Source of the DNA: Arthrobotrys musiformis
Taxonomy: Eukaryota > Ascomycota > Orbiliomycetes > Orbiliales > Orbiliaceae
Reading direction: 5' to 3'
NCBI GenBank assembly: GCA_036971715.1
Contig: JAVHJL010000006.1
Location: forward strand, 434,001-498,000
DNA: 64,000 nucleotides
The translations under genes were made by a program, and so were the position numbers. Positions 12,331-23,580 of this stretch are shown in pieces. The stretch's first letter is position 1; every line of letters begins with the position of its first letter. Under the pieces are notes generated by a model. That model had not been told where the DNA came from, searched no databases, and saw only the letters and a program-made list of their open reading frames with translations.

Positions 12331-13448
12331 ATGTAAGTTTCCCCTTTCCTCCATCTGCTATATGGACAGCAATTGATAAATGGTGAACCAGGTCAAACAC
12401 GACGTTCGTGCCCGACGGGGCGACCTACTGGGCGCATTACGACCACATCGGCGAGATCCATGGCTCCTTCAACATCTTCGAGAAGATGTGGGCCGCCTGG
12501 TACGCCTGGATTGCCAACGACGTGCTGGCGACGGGCATCATGTCCTTCGTCATGCACGAGCTTGTCTACTTCGGACGCAGTCTGCCGTGGATGATTTGTG
12601 ATGCCATTCCGTACTTCCAGAGATGGAAGATCCAGGATGTATGTTCCCTCTTTTTCCTAAAAAAAAAATATCTAGGAGAGTATTTGTCTAACGTGTGATT
12701 GCTGTGGTAGCAAAAAATCCCGTCTTATGCAGAGCAATGGCGCTGCATCAAGTCCGTGCTCTTCACCCACTGCGTCATCGAACTGCCACAGATCTGGCTC
12801 TTCCACCCCTTCGCCAAAGCCGCCGGAATGTCCACCGACGTCCCCTTCCCAGCTTGGACCACCATGGCCTTCCAGATCGCAGTCTTTTTTGTTCTGGAGG
12901 ACGCATGGCACTACTGGTTCCACCGTCTCTTCCACTGGGGGCCATTCTACAAACACATCCATAAGATCCACCACGAACACTCCGCCCCCTTCGGTCTAGC
13001 GGCTGAATACGCCCACCCCGTCGAAGTCATGATGCTGGGCCTCGGCACCGTCCTCCCGCCCATCGCCTGGTGCTGGTTTTCCTCCGACTTTCATATCCTG
13101 ACGATGTACGTGTGGATCTGCCTCCGTCTGTTCCAAGCCATCGATGCGCATTCCGGGTATGACTTCCCATGGTCGCTGCACCACTTCCTCCCCTTCTGGG
13201 CCGGAGCATCGCATCACGACGTCCACCACGAGAAATTCATCGGAAACTACGCGAGTAGCTTCCGCTGGTGGGATTACGTTCTCGACACCGAGGCCGGAGC
13301 GGAGGCGCAGCAGAGGAGGAGGGATAAGAAGAGGGCTGAGAGGGATGCGAAGGCTATTCGCGAGCAGCAGATGTTGAGTATGGAGAGCATGGGGAAGGAT
13401 GCGGCGGTTATGAAGTCTCAGATTGCGGTTGATAAGAAGACTTTGTAG
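12331..13448 (+). CDS. ERG25: C-4 methylsterol oxidase
   Basis: Endoplasmic-reticulum di-iron oxidase that starts removal of the two C-4 methyl groups in ergosterol synthesis. Exons: 12331-12332 (only AT of the start codon), 12392-12638, 12711-13448, giving 328 aa. The start codon is made by splicing: AT, a 59-nt intron (GTAAGT...CCAG), then G TCA AAC ACG. No other in-frame ATG lies before the conserved segment, apart from an internal Met at 12487. The fatty-acid-hydroxylase histidine boxes are all present: WHYWFHRLFH (HxxxH), HKIHH (HxxHH) and HHDVHH. The conserved SGYDFPWSLHHFLPFWAGA and GNYASSFRWWDY also match. The C-terminus is a charged, Lys/Arg-rich cytosolic tail without a clear KKxx signal. 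Lies downstream of FAS1 on the same strand. Confidence 0.95.
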
Positions 13449-14042
13449 ACCATTTACACACACGCTCGCTTTCTCTCACTCTTTATATTTTCACCTCTCC
13501 CTTTTATGCAGCTGTATTATGGGGATTACGACTTAACTTTGAGCTGATACATACATAATTAATAATCATGGACGACGGATGAAAAGGGGGATAGACTTGT
13601 CTTTTGTTATTGGGCGGAGTTGCGATAATGGATGTTTTTTTTATGGTTAATCGCCACCGAGGGCTAATGTGGAGGAATGGGGTGTATATAATTACTACAT
13701 ATGCGAATAGAGATTTTTACCACCAACTTTTTTTTTCTATCGTGAACTCTGGCGGGACTGTGTTTTGTAGGAAGTGGTGCAGAAGCTATCTAGCATTTGG
13801 AGCTTAGGAGCTTAGGATGCTCTCGAAGGCGTAGGGTTGACGTGGAGGAAGTTTATAGGAAGAGCAGGTATGAATTTTACGGATTGTGCCAGGCAGTTAG
13901 GTGGGTTAATATGCTGCCTTGTAGCTTTAATTACAACTCCGCATTACAATCCCAGGGTTCTAGGTAATATAATCTATGCAATTGTATTAAACCTGTACCA
14001 ACCTCAATCCGAGTGATCTATAAGCTAGAATATACGCAATCT
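13449..14042. other. Convergent intergenic region, nothing recognised
   Basis: 3' flanks of ERG25 (plus) and the acyltransferase-like gene (minus). AT-rich with T runs; no gene or structured element recognised. Confidence 0.6.
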
Positions 14043-15428
14043 TCAAGCGGTAACAGCAACATCCAATCCCTCCCCCAGAGTCTCAACCACAACCCTCACA
14101 AACCCCTCCACGAACCCATCCTCGTGGAAATGGCGATTATAACTCGCCGCCAGATGGATCCTCCCCGCGAAGGTGTACAGGAAAACCACAATCTTGGGCG
14201 TGGTAGCCTGCACCTGTCCGATCCAAAACTCGTCCACGCCCTGAGTGGTCAAGTGATTCTCGATAATTCCGAGGGAGGAAACGACGACGGTGGCACCGGT
14301 GGAGGATGCGGCGTTGCTGGGGGTTTTTCCGGCGCGGATGGCGTGTTCGAAGAGTTGGAGTTGGGGTTCGTGGTAGCGGATTGCGTCTTTATCGTTCCTC
14401 CAGTCCTCGTACTCCTTCTTTACGGCTTTTGATAGTGATATCAGGGGCGTGGATTTTGAGAGCGGGATTGTGGGGAGCGGGGAGGTAATGCAGAATGAGG
14501 CTGCGTATTTGGGGGTGTTGTACGGATGCGGGAGGGTGTGGCGGAGACTGACGGGGAAAGTAGTGGAGAATGTTCCCGCTTCTTCGCCTGTGGATTTTAG
14601 GATCGAGAGGGCGGCCGCGGCGGTGGTGGCGTGGGTTATGCTTATCCCTTCCTTTTTGCATCTCGATAGAAGGGATTTTGAGGTGCTCGCGGGGAAGGTG
14701 TATTCGAAGCGGTGGGATTCGTAGGGGTTTGGGAGGGATTGGGGGAGGGGGAGGGATATGGGGGTTTTTGAAAAGTAGTTTTGGACTAGGAGGTTGTTTT
14801 TTTGGATTAGAGCTTCGTCTGTCGGTGCTGCGTTTGTGAGTTCTGTTACTGAGCGGGGGAGGAGGGAGGGGGTTTCTTGTGGTATCTCTTCCTGTGGGGG
14901 CGGGGTGAGGAGGAGGGTGAGGAGGTTGTTCAGCAGCATTATCGATCCCACGCCATCGATGATTTCGTGACGGAGTTGGAGGAAGAGTTGGTTCGATGAC
15001 GGGGAGAAGTAGAGTTCTGCCGAATCCGCGTTTCTGGGCGGGTTTGCAGAGATCTCTTTTACGTTGTTTTTGGATTTATATTCTTTTATATCTTGAAAGT
15101 TGGCGGGTATGATGGTGACCGTTGAGTCTACCCATTTATCTATTTCCTCGGGTGACCGCGGGGTGAACGAGAACCCGGCGGGGATGATGGAGCACTCCAA
15201 TATGGGGTGGGCGTACCGCAGTCTCCTCCATGCGGATTTTATATCTGCGATTCCGACGGTAACAGAAGGGGAGAGCGTGGCGCCAACGATCACGGCGCGC
15301 TGGTTCGTGGTTGTGAAAGTTGCCGAGGGGGGTAGTGGCATGGTGGACATGTGGTATTCGTATTTTTCGAGGGCGTCGAAGGGGCGGGTGTACGTCCCTT
15401 CTACGGTCTGCCAGGCGAAGGGGTTCAT
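14043..15428 (-). CDS. Condensation/alcohol-acetyltransferase-like acyltransferase
   Basis: Single-exon 461-aa protein. It opens with FDALEKYEYHMSTMPLPP, typical of fungal CoA-dependent acyltransferase and condensation-fold proteins, and carries HEIIDGVGS at residues 154-162, fitting the HxxxDG catalytic motif of the chloramphenicol-acetyltransferase-like superfamily (first H of HHxxxDG is Arg here). A later segment with repeated TFP/SLR, then FAGRIHLAASYNRHFHEDGF near the C-terminus, fits the second half of the fold, including a DFG-like region. No signal peptide or membrane segment. Expected role: acyl transfer from CoA to an alcohol or amine of unknown identity. No biosynthetic-cluster partners lie beside it, so the substrate cannot be inferred. 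Confidence 0.75.
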   Translation of the reverse strand: MNPFAWQTVEGTYTRPFDALEKYEYHMSTMPLPPSATFTTTNQRAVIVGATLSPSVTVGIADIKSAWRRLRYAHPILECSIIPAGFSFTPRSPEEIDKWVDSTVTIIPANFQDIKEYKSKNNVKEISANPPRNADSAELYFSPSSNQLFLQLRHEIIDGVGSIMLLNNLLTLLLTPPPQEEIPQETPSLLPRSVTELTNAAPTDEALIQKNNLLVQNYFSKTPISLPLPQSLPNPYESHRFEYTFPASTSKSLLSRCKKEGISITHATTAAAALSILKSTGEEAGTFSTTFPVSLRHTLPHPYNTPKYAASFCITSPLPTIPLSKSTPLISLSKAVKKEYEDWRNDKDAIRYHEPQLQLFEHAIRAGKTPSNAASSTGATVVVSSLGIIENHLTTQGVDEFWIGQVQATTPKIVVFLYTFAGRIHLAASYNRHFHEDGFVEGFVRVVVETLGEGLDVAVTA

Positions 15429-16708
15429 TTTGGATATATACTTGATGTATAATTTGTTTTGACGAAGCTATTCTATATCGACGGTTGCTTTGTAGGGACG
15501 GTCGTCTGAATGCACTCAAATATCGGATTCCAATCGTCACTACCGTGATCAAAGGTATGTCCGAAGATATATCTATCGAATATATTAGAAGTCTGTAATT
15601 GGAGTAGAGAGGGCGAGGTTTATATACCTGAAATATAAACATAAAACAGCTATCGTCCTCTGTACTTTGTATACGAGATATCAATATATTCGCGCACTGC
15701 GACCTGTAATTGATATTATAAGATGATAGCTTTGAGGCCAGCCGCCGTGCTCGAAATATGATAAATGTATGGTTCTTTGAACCGGCAGTTGGAGTATTGG
15801 CGCCTGATTCCTGTCGTAAGCTGTGGATATATCGACCCCATAGCGGGAATCTAGGGCTTATATACCCAGCTGGCCAAGAACAACCTCATCCAAACTCCTC
15901 AGCTGGAAAAAAAAGTCAAAAGCTGAGAAAGTCTATCCATTTCGCAAATCTTAAAAAAAGACAATGTAGCATCGCCATTTCGCAATTGAACGGTGGCGTG
16001 GTGGTTCAGCTGGGCGATTCGTATGCAACATTTCAATCGAGTTGACGATACGAACTGTGGAGACCGGTCGAATACCCCTGTCTAGCGCTCGATTCTTCGG
16101 TGAAGAGCGACGTCAAGATGTTTAAATGTCCTTCCATTGGGACTTTTGGGTTGGGGATGTCTTGTGTAAGCTGTCTTTCAGCTACTGCATCTTTTTGGAT
16201 AGTTTGTATGCATTATATATCATACTGTAGGGCTGAAGTGCAGCGTCGACGATGCAATGCGCTGTAGGTATTAGGCTATATGATGTCATACCTGGGGGAC
16301 ATATTCAGTTAGCACTTCCATATTCTGATTCCCTGGTGGCCATAACTTACCGCGGGGCCTCGTGGTGTCTCTGAGCAAGAGAGGTTGTGGTAGTTTTGAG
16401 GGAGAAGTGGTGGGAGAGGTGTAGTCTCGAGGGAGCGTAGTTTGGTGAGTCGCTGACATGCGGCTTAAAATCAATTGGCGGGCGCCGCAGCCAACAAAAA
16501 AAACGCGACTTTTCTTTGTTCCTCCAAAAACCTTCTCTTTCTCCATCATCGTCATCACCTTCATCATCACCAACCTCACCAACATCAGCTCCCATCAACC
16601 ACAGCTTCCCATCCACTAAAACTCCACGATACCCTCCCAATCGCTATTTCCCACTATACGAGATCAGATATCATCATCAAGACTGTCCCGAAAATCAATA
16701 CCGACCAA
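15429..16708. other. Divergent upstream region
   Basis: Upstream of the acyltransferase-like gene (minus) and the SR protein (plus). 16540-16690 is CAT/CACC-rich and looks like the SR-protein 5'UTR: the reading frame there is open, but there is no in-frame ATG before 16709. No separate gene seen. Confidence 0.5.
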
Positions 16709-17833
16709 ATGCCGTCTCCCTCGCCGCCTCCAAACCGCGGTCGCTCGTACAGCCGCTCCCGCTCCCCCCGTCCCGGAGCACGCGACTACTCCCGCAGCAG
16801 GTCTCGCTCCCGTACTCCCAACAACGGGCCCAGAGGAAGATCATACACCCGCTCTCGCTCGCCGCGTTCCAGAAGCCCACGTTCCCGATCCAAGTCCCGT
16901 TCTTACTCCAGATCCAGATCTCGCAGCGCTCCTCGAAATGCCGCTGTCGCTGGAGGCGATGCTGCTGGAGGTGCTGGTAGTCCCAGGAACAGAGGCGATA
17001 GAAGGGGCAGGAGCTATTCGAGGAGTTTGAGTCGCAGTCGCAGTCGGACTAGGAGTTACTCCAGGAGTCGCAGTCCGTATAACCGCCGTGGAGGCGCGGG
17101 AGGCGCGCAAGGAGGACGGTTTACGTCCAGGAGCTATAGTCGCAGTCTTAGCCCTGCTGGACCGTTGGGATTGCCTGGTGGGAAGAGCTCGAAGGTAATC
17201 ATCCTATCCACCCCCTATTGCCCTACCTTCAAGAATGCTAATATTATGGGAAAACAGATCGTTGTTGAGAAACTCACGAAGAACATCACGGTCCCTCATA
17301 TCACCGAGATATTCGGCGTTTACGGCACGATCAAGGATATCGACATGCCCATGAACAGAATGTTCAACACCAACCGTGGTGTCGTCTACGTCATCTACAA
17401 CTCTCCACAGTCGGCGCAAAACGCTATTGCGCACATGCACGAAGGACAGATCGATGGGAGCGTCGTTAGTGTTTCGTTGGTTATTCCGAAGAGACCTGTC
17501 GGTGGTTATAAGGGTAGCGGAAGGAGGGGTAGATTCGGACCCGGTGGCGGAGGAAGGAGCAGGAGCAGGAGCCCGAGAAGGGGTGGGGATAGTTACAGGC
17601 CGACTGGAGGTGCCGGTGGTGGAGGCGGGGCCCCCGGACGGGGCAGACGTAGTCCGAGCTACAGCAGCTATGGGAGCCGCAGCAGGTCAAGATCGAGATC
17701 GAGAACTAGGTCCAGAAGCAGATCGAGGTCAGACAGCAGGAGCAGGAGCCGAACCAGGAGCCGCAGCAGAAGCTACTCCAGCTCCCCCAAAAGACGAACC
17801 GGAGGCGGTGGAGGCGGTGGCCGCAGAAGGTGA
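16709..17833 (+). CDS. RNPS1-like SR-type RNA-binding protein
   Basis: Nuclear RNA-binding protein likely to act in splicing or exon-junction (ASAP/PSAP-type) complexes. Exons 16709-17194 and 17258-17833, 353 aa. Residues 1-160 are an RS domain (many SRSRS and RSYSRS units), about 163-245 is one RRM (RNP2 IVVEKL, RNP1 RGVVYVIY), and the rest is a Gly-rich then second RS arm ending in GGGGGGGRRR. The RRM opening VVEKLTKNI and the phrase YGTIKDIDMPMNR are characteristic of RNPS1. The 63-nt intron (GTAATC...ACAG, branch TGCTAAT) is a multiple of three without a stop, so retention would insert 21 residues between the first RS arm and the RRM. Transformer-2-like is the alternative family; the RRM text favours RNPS1. 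Confidence 0.88.
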   Translation: MPSPSPPPNRGRSYSRSRSPRPGARDYSRSRSRSRTPNNGPRGRSYTRSRSPRSRSPRSRSKSRSYSRSRSRSAPRNAAVAGGDAAGGAGSPRNRGDRRGRSYSRSLSRSRSRTRSYSRSRSPYNRRGGAGGAQGGRFTSRSYSRSLSPAGPLGLPGGKSSKVIILSTPYCPTFKNANIMGKQIVVEKLTKNITVPHITEIFGVYGTIKDIDMPMNRMFNTNRGVVYVIYNSPQSAQNAIAHMHEGQIDGSVVSVSLVIPKRPVGGYKGSGRRGRFGPGGGGRSRSRSPRRGGDSYRPTGGAGGGGGAPGRGRRSPSYSSYGSRSRSRSRSRTRSRSRSRSDSRSRSRTRSRSRSYSSSPKRRTGGGGGGGRRR

Positions 17834-18862
17834 ACTTGACACCTTTCCTTGAACAGCTACGAAACACCTACGACTACGACGACGTTTGGTTTTTAAGGGA
17901 AAATGGACGGAAAGGACATTCGATTTCTGTTTAAACCGCTCCATCTCTCTTCCTTCTTTTTATTTGAAAAAAATTGCGGAAACAAGCTACAAATCTTTTC
18001 TCTCTTGTCCCTTCGCCTTTCGCCTCTTCCTCTTCCTCTACTTTTCTTCTTCATGTATTAATAGTGGATCGCACGACCTGCTCGGATTGTGTTTTTTTTT
18101 CTTCTCCTTTCTTTGTATTATCCTCTGTAGTCCAGACCTTTGATAGAAAATATTAATACAAATTTCTTTAATTAAACGAACGAGAGTTGTATACCGCGTA
18201 AAATATACCATATCGATACGCACGACAGTAAAAATATACAGGCGATATTTTAATATAGAGTATACTATAGCAAGAACTATGTGCAGCATGTTAAGTACTA
18301 TAATGGCAGATAAGTACCGCCAGAGATTGTCTAAACCTAGTACTTTTGTAAACCACTTTCTGGCATCGAGGCTATTGCAATGTTGTACATCTCTCTGGGA
18401 CAGGTTTCAAGTCGAGTGGCTAAATTGAATTGTAGTCGTCAGCTTGAGGTCACACAAATGAGGTGGCGGTCTCTGGCAGCCCCGGTCTTGAATACTCGGC
18501 CGTTAGGTGTATAAAAATCACGACGGCCGTTTGAATGTGAGCATATCTCCTGGTAGCTTGGAAAGAGACACCCTCATCACAGACGACCTCGAACGATTCT
18601 CCAATACCACGATCTATTATCGTCAATTGCAAGCAGAGTTCCAACGTAAGTCTAAACTCACCGTTATAGACCCCCCTACCCCGACTCGAGCATGAGGCAG
18701 CTTGTGTAACGGAATCGGTTGGTACAACGGTTTGTTTCGGTTGCCTCGATTCTAGTCACTCGAGAAGAGGGGCGCAGAGATAATACAATGTATGCACTAA
18801 CCCTAAACCCATAGATCCTCAATAAACCAATTCCTCCATCCGACCTACCATCAGTCACAAAA
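17834..18862. other. Intergenic region with possible 5'UTR intron
   Basis: 3' flank of the SR gene followed by the upstream region of the small gene at 18863. About 18648-18815 could be a 5'UTR intron (GTAAGT ... ACCCATAG). A short telomere-like CTAACCCTAAACCC near its 3' end is probably branch/acceptor sequence. Nothing else recognised. Confidence 0.4.
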
Positions 18863-19282
18863 ATGCCGTCTCAATCTCCGCGCCAAGTTAAAGCTGCCAA
18901 CGGCACGGTCATCAAAAGCCGGTGTATCAAGACCTCCTCTGAGGCTAAACTGTTCACACCGTCGGAAGGACAAAAGGCTGCCGGGGTCTTGAAGGAGAAG
19001 GAGGGAAAAGGGGGTGCGGAGAAGTGGGTTATGAAAGCTGTTGAGTATGATCCTGATGGGTATGGGGATCAGTTTGCGTAAGTACATTTGCATATATTCT
19101 AATAGCCGCCTAGAGGGCTATTAGTCCCGGGACTAGGAGCTCTAGGGGTAGAGGGGAGCTATCTTGTATTCTGGGATTGTCCCTCGCTCGCGCAGACTCC
19201 TCAACTGTGCAGCTGTGATGGCATCTGGCTGACTATGGGTGATATGAACGCATATAGGTTTGAAGTTGTGGTTCGAAAATAA
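18863..19282 (+). CDS. Small hypothetical protein, 79 aa
   Basis: Putative two-exon gene: 18863-19077 and 19258-19282, joined by a 180-nt intron with a good GTAAGT donor, a GGCTGAC branch site and a TATAG acceptor. The product is basic and lysine-rich, beginning MPSQSPRQVKAANGTVIKSR and ending QFAFEVVVRK. If unspliced, translation stops at the donor (72 aa). No signal peptide, membrane segment or known domain seen. Support comes from the splice signals and the ATG after a leader with its own intron-like segment; there is no homology evidence. The intron holds a perfect 14-bp palindrome, TAGTCCCGGGACTA, at 19122-19135. Confidence 0.4.
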
Positions 19283-19910
19283 CCTGGTTTTGCCTCTATA
19301 AATTTGGAAAGAAAGTATCGACAGGAAGAGAGAAAAGACAGGTTGTGAATGACAATATCTTAAAATATCATATCTCGAATTGCAATTGGATTCTCGAATC
19401 GGTGCTGAAGACCAGGCCGGACGACATACAACGCAGAAGTCGTGTCAAAATACAACATTTCCCTATAAAGTCCACCAGCCCTCAGTCGAGTCGCCAGCAT
19501 TTAATATTATAATTCTTATAGCGTAGCATAATGCACAGTCCGCACCCGTTCTAAACTGGTGAAATAAATTTAGATCGAAATTGATTTCTGTACAGAAAGC
19601 TTGACTCTATCGCGGCTAAACAAAAGGGGAATCAAATTTACATTTAGATTTACCGTAGCGGAAACCGAGTGTTTTATGGAACGGTAAATCCGCCTCAAGT
19701 CGGCTTAAATGCTTGATAAAACGTCTTGATTTTTAGAAACGGTCGAAAAAAAAGGCATCAAAACTTGTCTCGTATACCAGAGCTGGCCGAAGATCAAAAC
19801 CCCCGATGGTACCATGGTATGATTACCATATAACAACATTTCCTAGGGGCAATTGAGTGGATCCCCTTTCAAGAAATATAATAATCCAGTTCCGGTCTAT
19901 ACCAAACTAA
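19283..19910. other. AT-rich intergenic region
   Basis: Between the small gene and the 3' end of the first subtilase. No coding or structured element recognised. Confidence 0.6.
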
Positions 19911-22373
19911 TTAGGGGACTAAACGAATAGGTGGGCCCTTATCAGCTACTCTCGGATCTTTCAAGGGTGGTCTTTTATATTCTTTAAGAGTTTGTGCCAT
20001 AGGGCTGCTGTCGATATAGGACTGAGGATACATGTCTGGGTATATCCCGTTCCATGCAATTCTAGGTTCGCCAGGTCTCATGGGGTCTTTAGATATCGCT
20101 AAGAGATAACCTAATGGGTCCCTATATCCCTGTGATATAAAAGTCGCCAGAATTCCAGCTACTGTCGGTCCGGCTATATATTTCAACAAGTTGGAAAAGT
20201 TAGAAATAGAGTTATTGCAATGCTTCGAAGAATTAACCTATAAGCAAATCTTGCGGAGGGGGGGTATATTTAGGGCTAGTTTTAAATTTCAGATAAAGGT
20301 CTATCTTGAATGGGGCCTTTATAGTAATAAAGCTGGCCTCGAGATATATATAAAAGCGTCCCCAACCTTCTTTAAAACTCTCTGCTGTATATTCGTAGAA
20401 GAAAAACTTACAGAATGAAGTTCCGTCAATATAATCGTAGCTTCGCGAGCTCCATCTCTCATCGTCTATTGGAGGGGGCGATTCGGGATGATCGATGGGC
20501 TTCAAACCCACCAAGTCGACCGCTGGGGCAGAAATCCTGGTATATTTATTATACTCAAAGTAATTATATCCGTCTAGATCGTGCCCGCCTACAATGAGAA
20601 GGACCTTATCCAAGTCGCGATTGCCGCTGAGAATTTGAGGGATCCGAAGCTTCTTTCGGTCCTGGGTTGGGTTTTCCGGATCCTTTTCACAAATTGACGA
20701 AAATGTCAGCATTGGCCGCCTGGTTGTTCAACGCATTCAAGCGGACCCTGACTATATAGCTATAGGCTATAGGCTAGCAGCACGTTAAGGACTTACCGAT
20801 ATCTCGTTCCCGCCTGCAGCTACCACATAACAGCCTAATTTACCTATAGCGGTGACTATGCGTTTTGCAAGGTGATAATCAATCGAACCTCCACGGTCAT
20901 AAAACGAGTGTCCTGCCGAAAATACTACCACGCAGTAGCCTGCTTTCCACTTGTCCTTGGTCTCGACAATGTCGTCGTGCACTTTTAGCCACATATTTTG
21001 CAATGTGGACCCTAAATTACGATATTTACCCACTGAAAGTTCATCAGGGACGACAATTAAATTTGCCATAGGGGCCGTCCCAATATGGGTCCCGATAACC
21101 TTGGCGGCAACTTGGGAGCCGTGACCCCAGACGAGCTGACTGTCACTGCTAGAATAACCATCTCCGGGCTCCTCAAGACTTTCGAGGGCGGGATAAAGCC
21201 ACCTAATGCTAGCACCGTCAAACTCCTATTCGATGGGTACATGGTCCCATATTAATGAGCAAATTTACGGTAGAGTATTGGCCGCGGCGAGCGAGAGGAC
21301 TTTCCCCCCATAACTCATGGAATGGAGGAAACAAAGGTAGTACCACGACCTCTTTTGGTTCAAAATAGACGGGGGAAAGAAGAGGGGATTGAAAAGGAAT
21401 TGAAGTCTCTTACAGAATACCTGGTATCTAATCCTGAGTCTATAACGTAAACCGAAGTCCCAGCACCCCCGTATTGCCATTGCAAGTTCCCCTCGGAACC
21501 GTCGGGTTTGAGACCAGGCGGAACGGAAAGTGTGGACATGGACGTACCAGGGTTCCATATCTCCGCCACACTATTTAAGTAGCTATCATCATCATCAACA
21601 TCAACATCATTCCGCTTGTGTACGCTTCTAAACTGATGACCTTCTCGCATTTGTTCGTAATCGGTTGTCCTTTTTCTTGAGCGAGTCGTTGCTTGATCTG
21701 GGGATGACCTTCCAATAAACAGACTAACGTTGGAAACCTCGGGGCCTAAGGGTGGCCTTGTGCAAGTTAAAGCGGAATTCGAGGACCGAGCACTTAGCTG
21801 AGGTTTAGCGCCAGCAGGTTTTGGGGTCTTTGAAGTGTAATCCCACATCTTATAACGAATAGGATAAAGAAACTTAATACAAGACATGATCAGCGAAATT
21901 TCGATACTTGATATTTTATCGAGAAGACTTACAATGTCAAAAAAGTCAGACACAATGTCATCTATTGCCTTAGAATCTATACCCGCGGGCAATTTTGCAA
22001 CGTAAGCAAACGGAGGCTCTTGGGGTAGATATTTGCTGGCCAATATTGTCATTGCGTGGCGTCGAGGGGGGAGATAGAAATCGGATAATCTGCGGAGAAA
22101 TGCTTCGCTACGAGGGTTGAAATTTTTTATATCGTTGGTTTCGTACTCTTCAAGGGTCGGCGGAGGTTGAACGTAGAATATCCATTCTGAACGGTGCTCC
22201 TCCCATGTTCCTACCTTTGCCCTTACACGCGGGGGTGAAATAGGTTTTTGACCATCACTACCGTCGTCAGACGCTGGAAATGGCGCGGGGGCCGCTTCGA
22301 CGCTTGAATTTTGGATAACTAGCTGTTGAACCAGGGTGATGAGGAGGGCAATCAATAATCGCATAGGCTCCAT
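19911..22373 (-). CDS. Secreted subtilisin-like serine protease, copy A
   Basis: Secreted S8 family endopeptidase, 612 aa. Exons 22373-21933, 21848-21414, 21225-20797, 20682-20412, 20173-19911; introns 84, 188, 114 and 238 nt, all phases consistent. A hydrophobic signal peptide (MEPMRLLIALLITLVQQLVI) is followed by a roughly 130-residue N-terminal domain that does not look like an I9 propeptide, a disordered linker, and VHKR, a probable Kex2 cleavage site. Catalytic triad: Asp284 in VYVIDSGLDTR, His327 in GHGSQVA (usual family form GHGTHVA), Ser524 in GTSFSGP (split by intron 4); oxyanion Asn in AAGGNE. The first intron is stop-free and 84 nt, so it could be read as coding; the matching intron in copy B supports splicing. 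Tandem paralogue of the next gene. Confidence 0.85.
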
Positions 22374-23580
22374 AGTACACCGCCTATTGCTACTTGGCCG
22401 TCGCTGGAATTTGCTGTAAAATATGCAATCTACTTTCTAGATAGCAGGTCCTGCGGATCGGCACAGATATATGCTTATTAACCTCTTCAGCCTGTGGCCA
22501 TAACTATCGTCGCTATCTACCGCAAAATCGGGAAAAGAGAAACCTTCTAGGAGACGTGGACAGTCTCGAGGTCTCTCGATGCATATATATTTGAACAATG
22601 AAATAGATTGGCTCTGGTCTTAATATAAATTTAAATATAAGCAAATAAATACCTTCCAAGCAGCTCGAAAGCAATAAGGCTCAAGTATACCGTTCAAAAC
22701 GCCTGCGAGGTTGCCCACGAGAGCTACTGTGTCTTTATGGCCACCGGGCTTCTTCGATCGAAGGATTTCTAGGCTCCGCGCTTGCGTACTGGAGCCAACA
22801 TGAGCTGTGTTTCTAGAGCGCTATATATATCTATAGAAATATATAAATGTAAAATATATATATTCCGTGCCTCCATTTGTTACATGTTTATAGTTTGCAT
22901 ATTCATACGATTAAATGCTTGTGAAACCGGTTAACCCTGAAACTATAGAGCATGCATGAATGTACACGTTCTGGGATACCAATATATGCAATGTCTAAAA
23001 CATAGTTTGTTTTGGTTGGTGTTAAAATTATGTTGCGTGGGCAGAGCTCGCGCGAAATTTTAAAAGACAGCATAAGCTTTGTAGTTGGATTTACATCGGG
23101 TGGATTAATTATAATTATAATATATATATAGTTTGGGATCTAGATCTATAGGGGCTCGGGGCAAGAACTTCATGCGGTCGTATAATTAAAGTGATAGATG
23201 CATATGTTAACATATTTTATAGTGGAGTTTTTGGTTAGAAATTCAGCGTTATTCATATAAATGCATCCTTTTAATCCTTTTACATAGAAAAAATTCATGT
23301 CCGATTCATTGCCATCTCATACCGGCTTTAATCTATGGTGCCTAGTCCTTCAAGTAAGATTCCAACGGTTGTATAAAAGCAGCGGCCCGACGAGGCAAAG
23401 TTTTACGGGCTGTGGCTGTACAGTGATCATGTCGCAATTTCCAACAAGTATGGAAGGCACTTCTAGGCCCACCAATTCAGATGCATACCCTCCCCGCATC
23501 GATCATCAAGCGAAACGTACACAAGAAGGATATAATTATAATTCGTAAGGTAAAATGTAAAAAGTAACAGGGGAGAAAGG
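22374..23580. other. AT-rich spacer between tandem subtilases
   Basis: Strongly AT-rich, with many TA-rich runs (for example 22820-22865 and 23105-23130). No ORF of note. It contains the promoter of subtilase A and the 3' flank of subtilase B. The TA-rich texture could reflect decay or RIP-like mutation, but I saw no recognisable transposon remnant. Confidence 0.5.

Noticed and set aside
16475..16708. Longer N-terminus for the RNPS1-like protein
   Set aside because: The open frame before 16709 has no in-frame ATG, and codes for His/Leu-rich low-complexity text typical of a translated CACC/CTT-rich leader.
18796..18815. Telomere-like CTAACCCTAAACCC
   Set aside because: Only two partial units; it sits at the 3' end of a possible 5'UTR intron, where CTAAC is a branch-site word.
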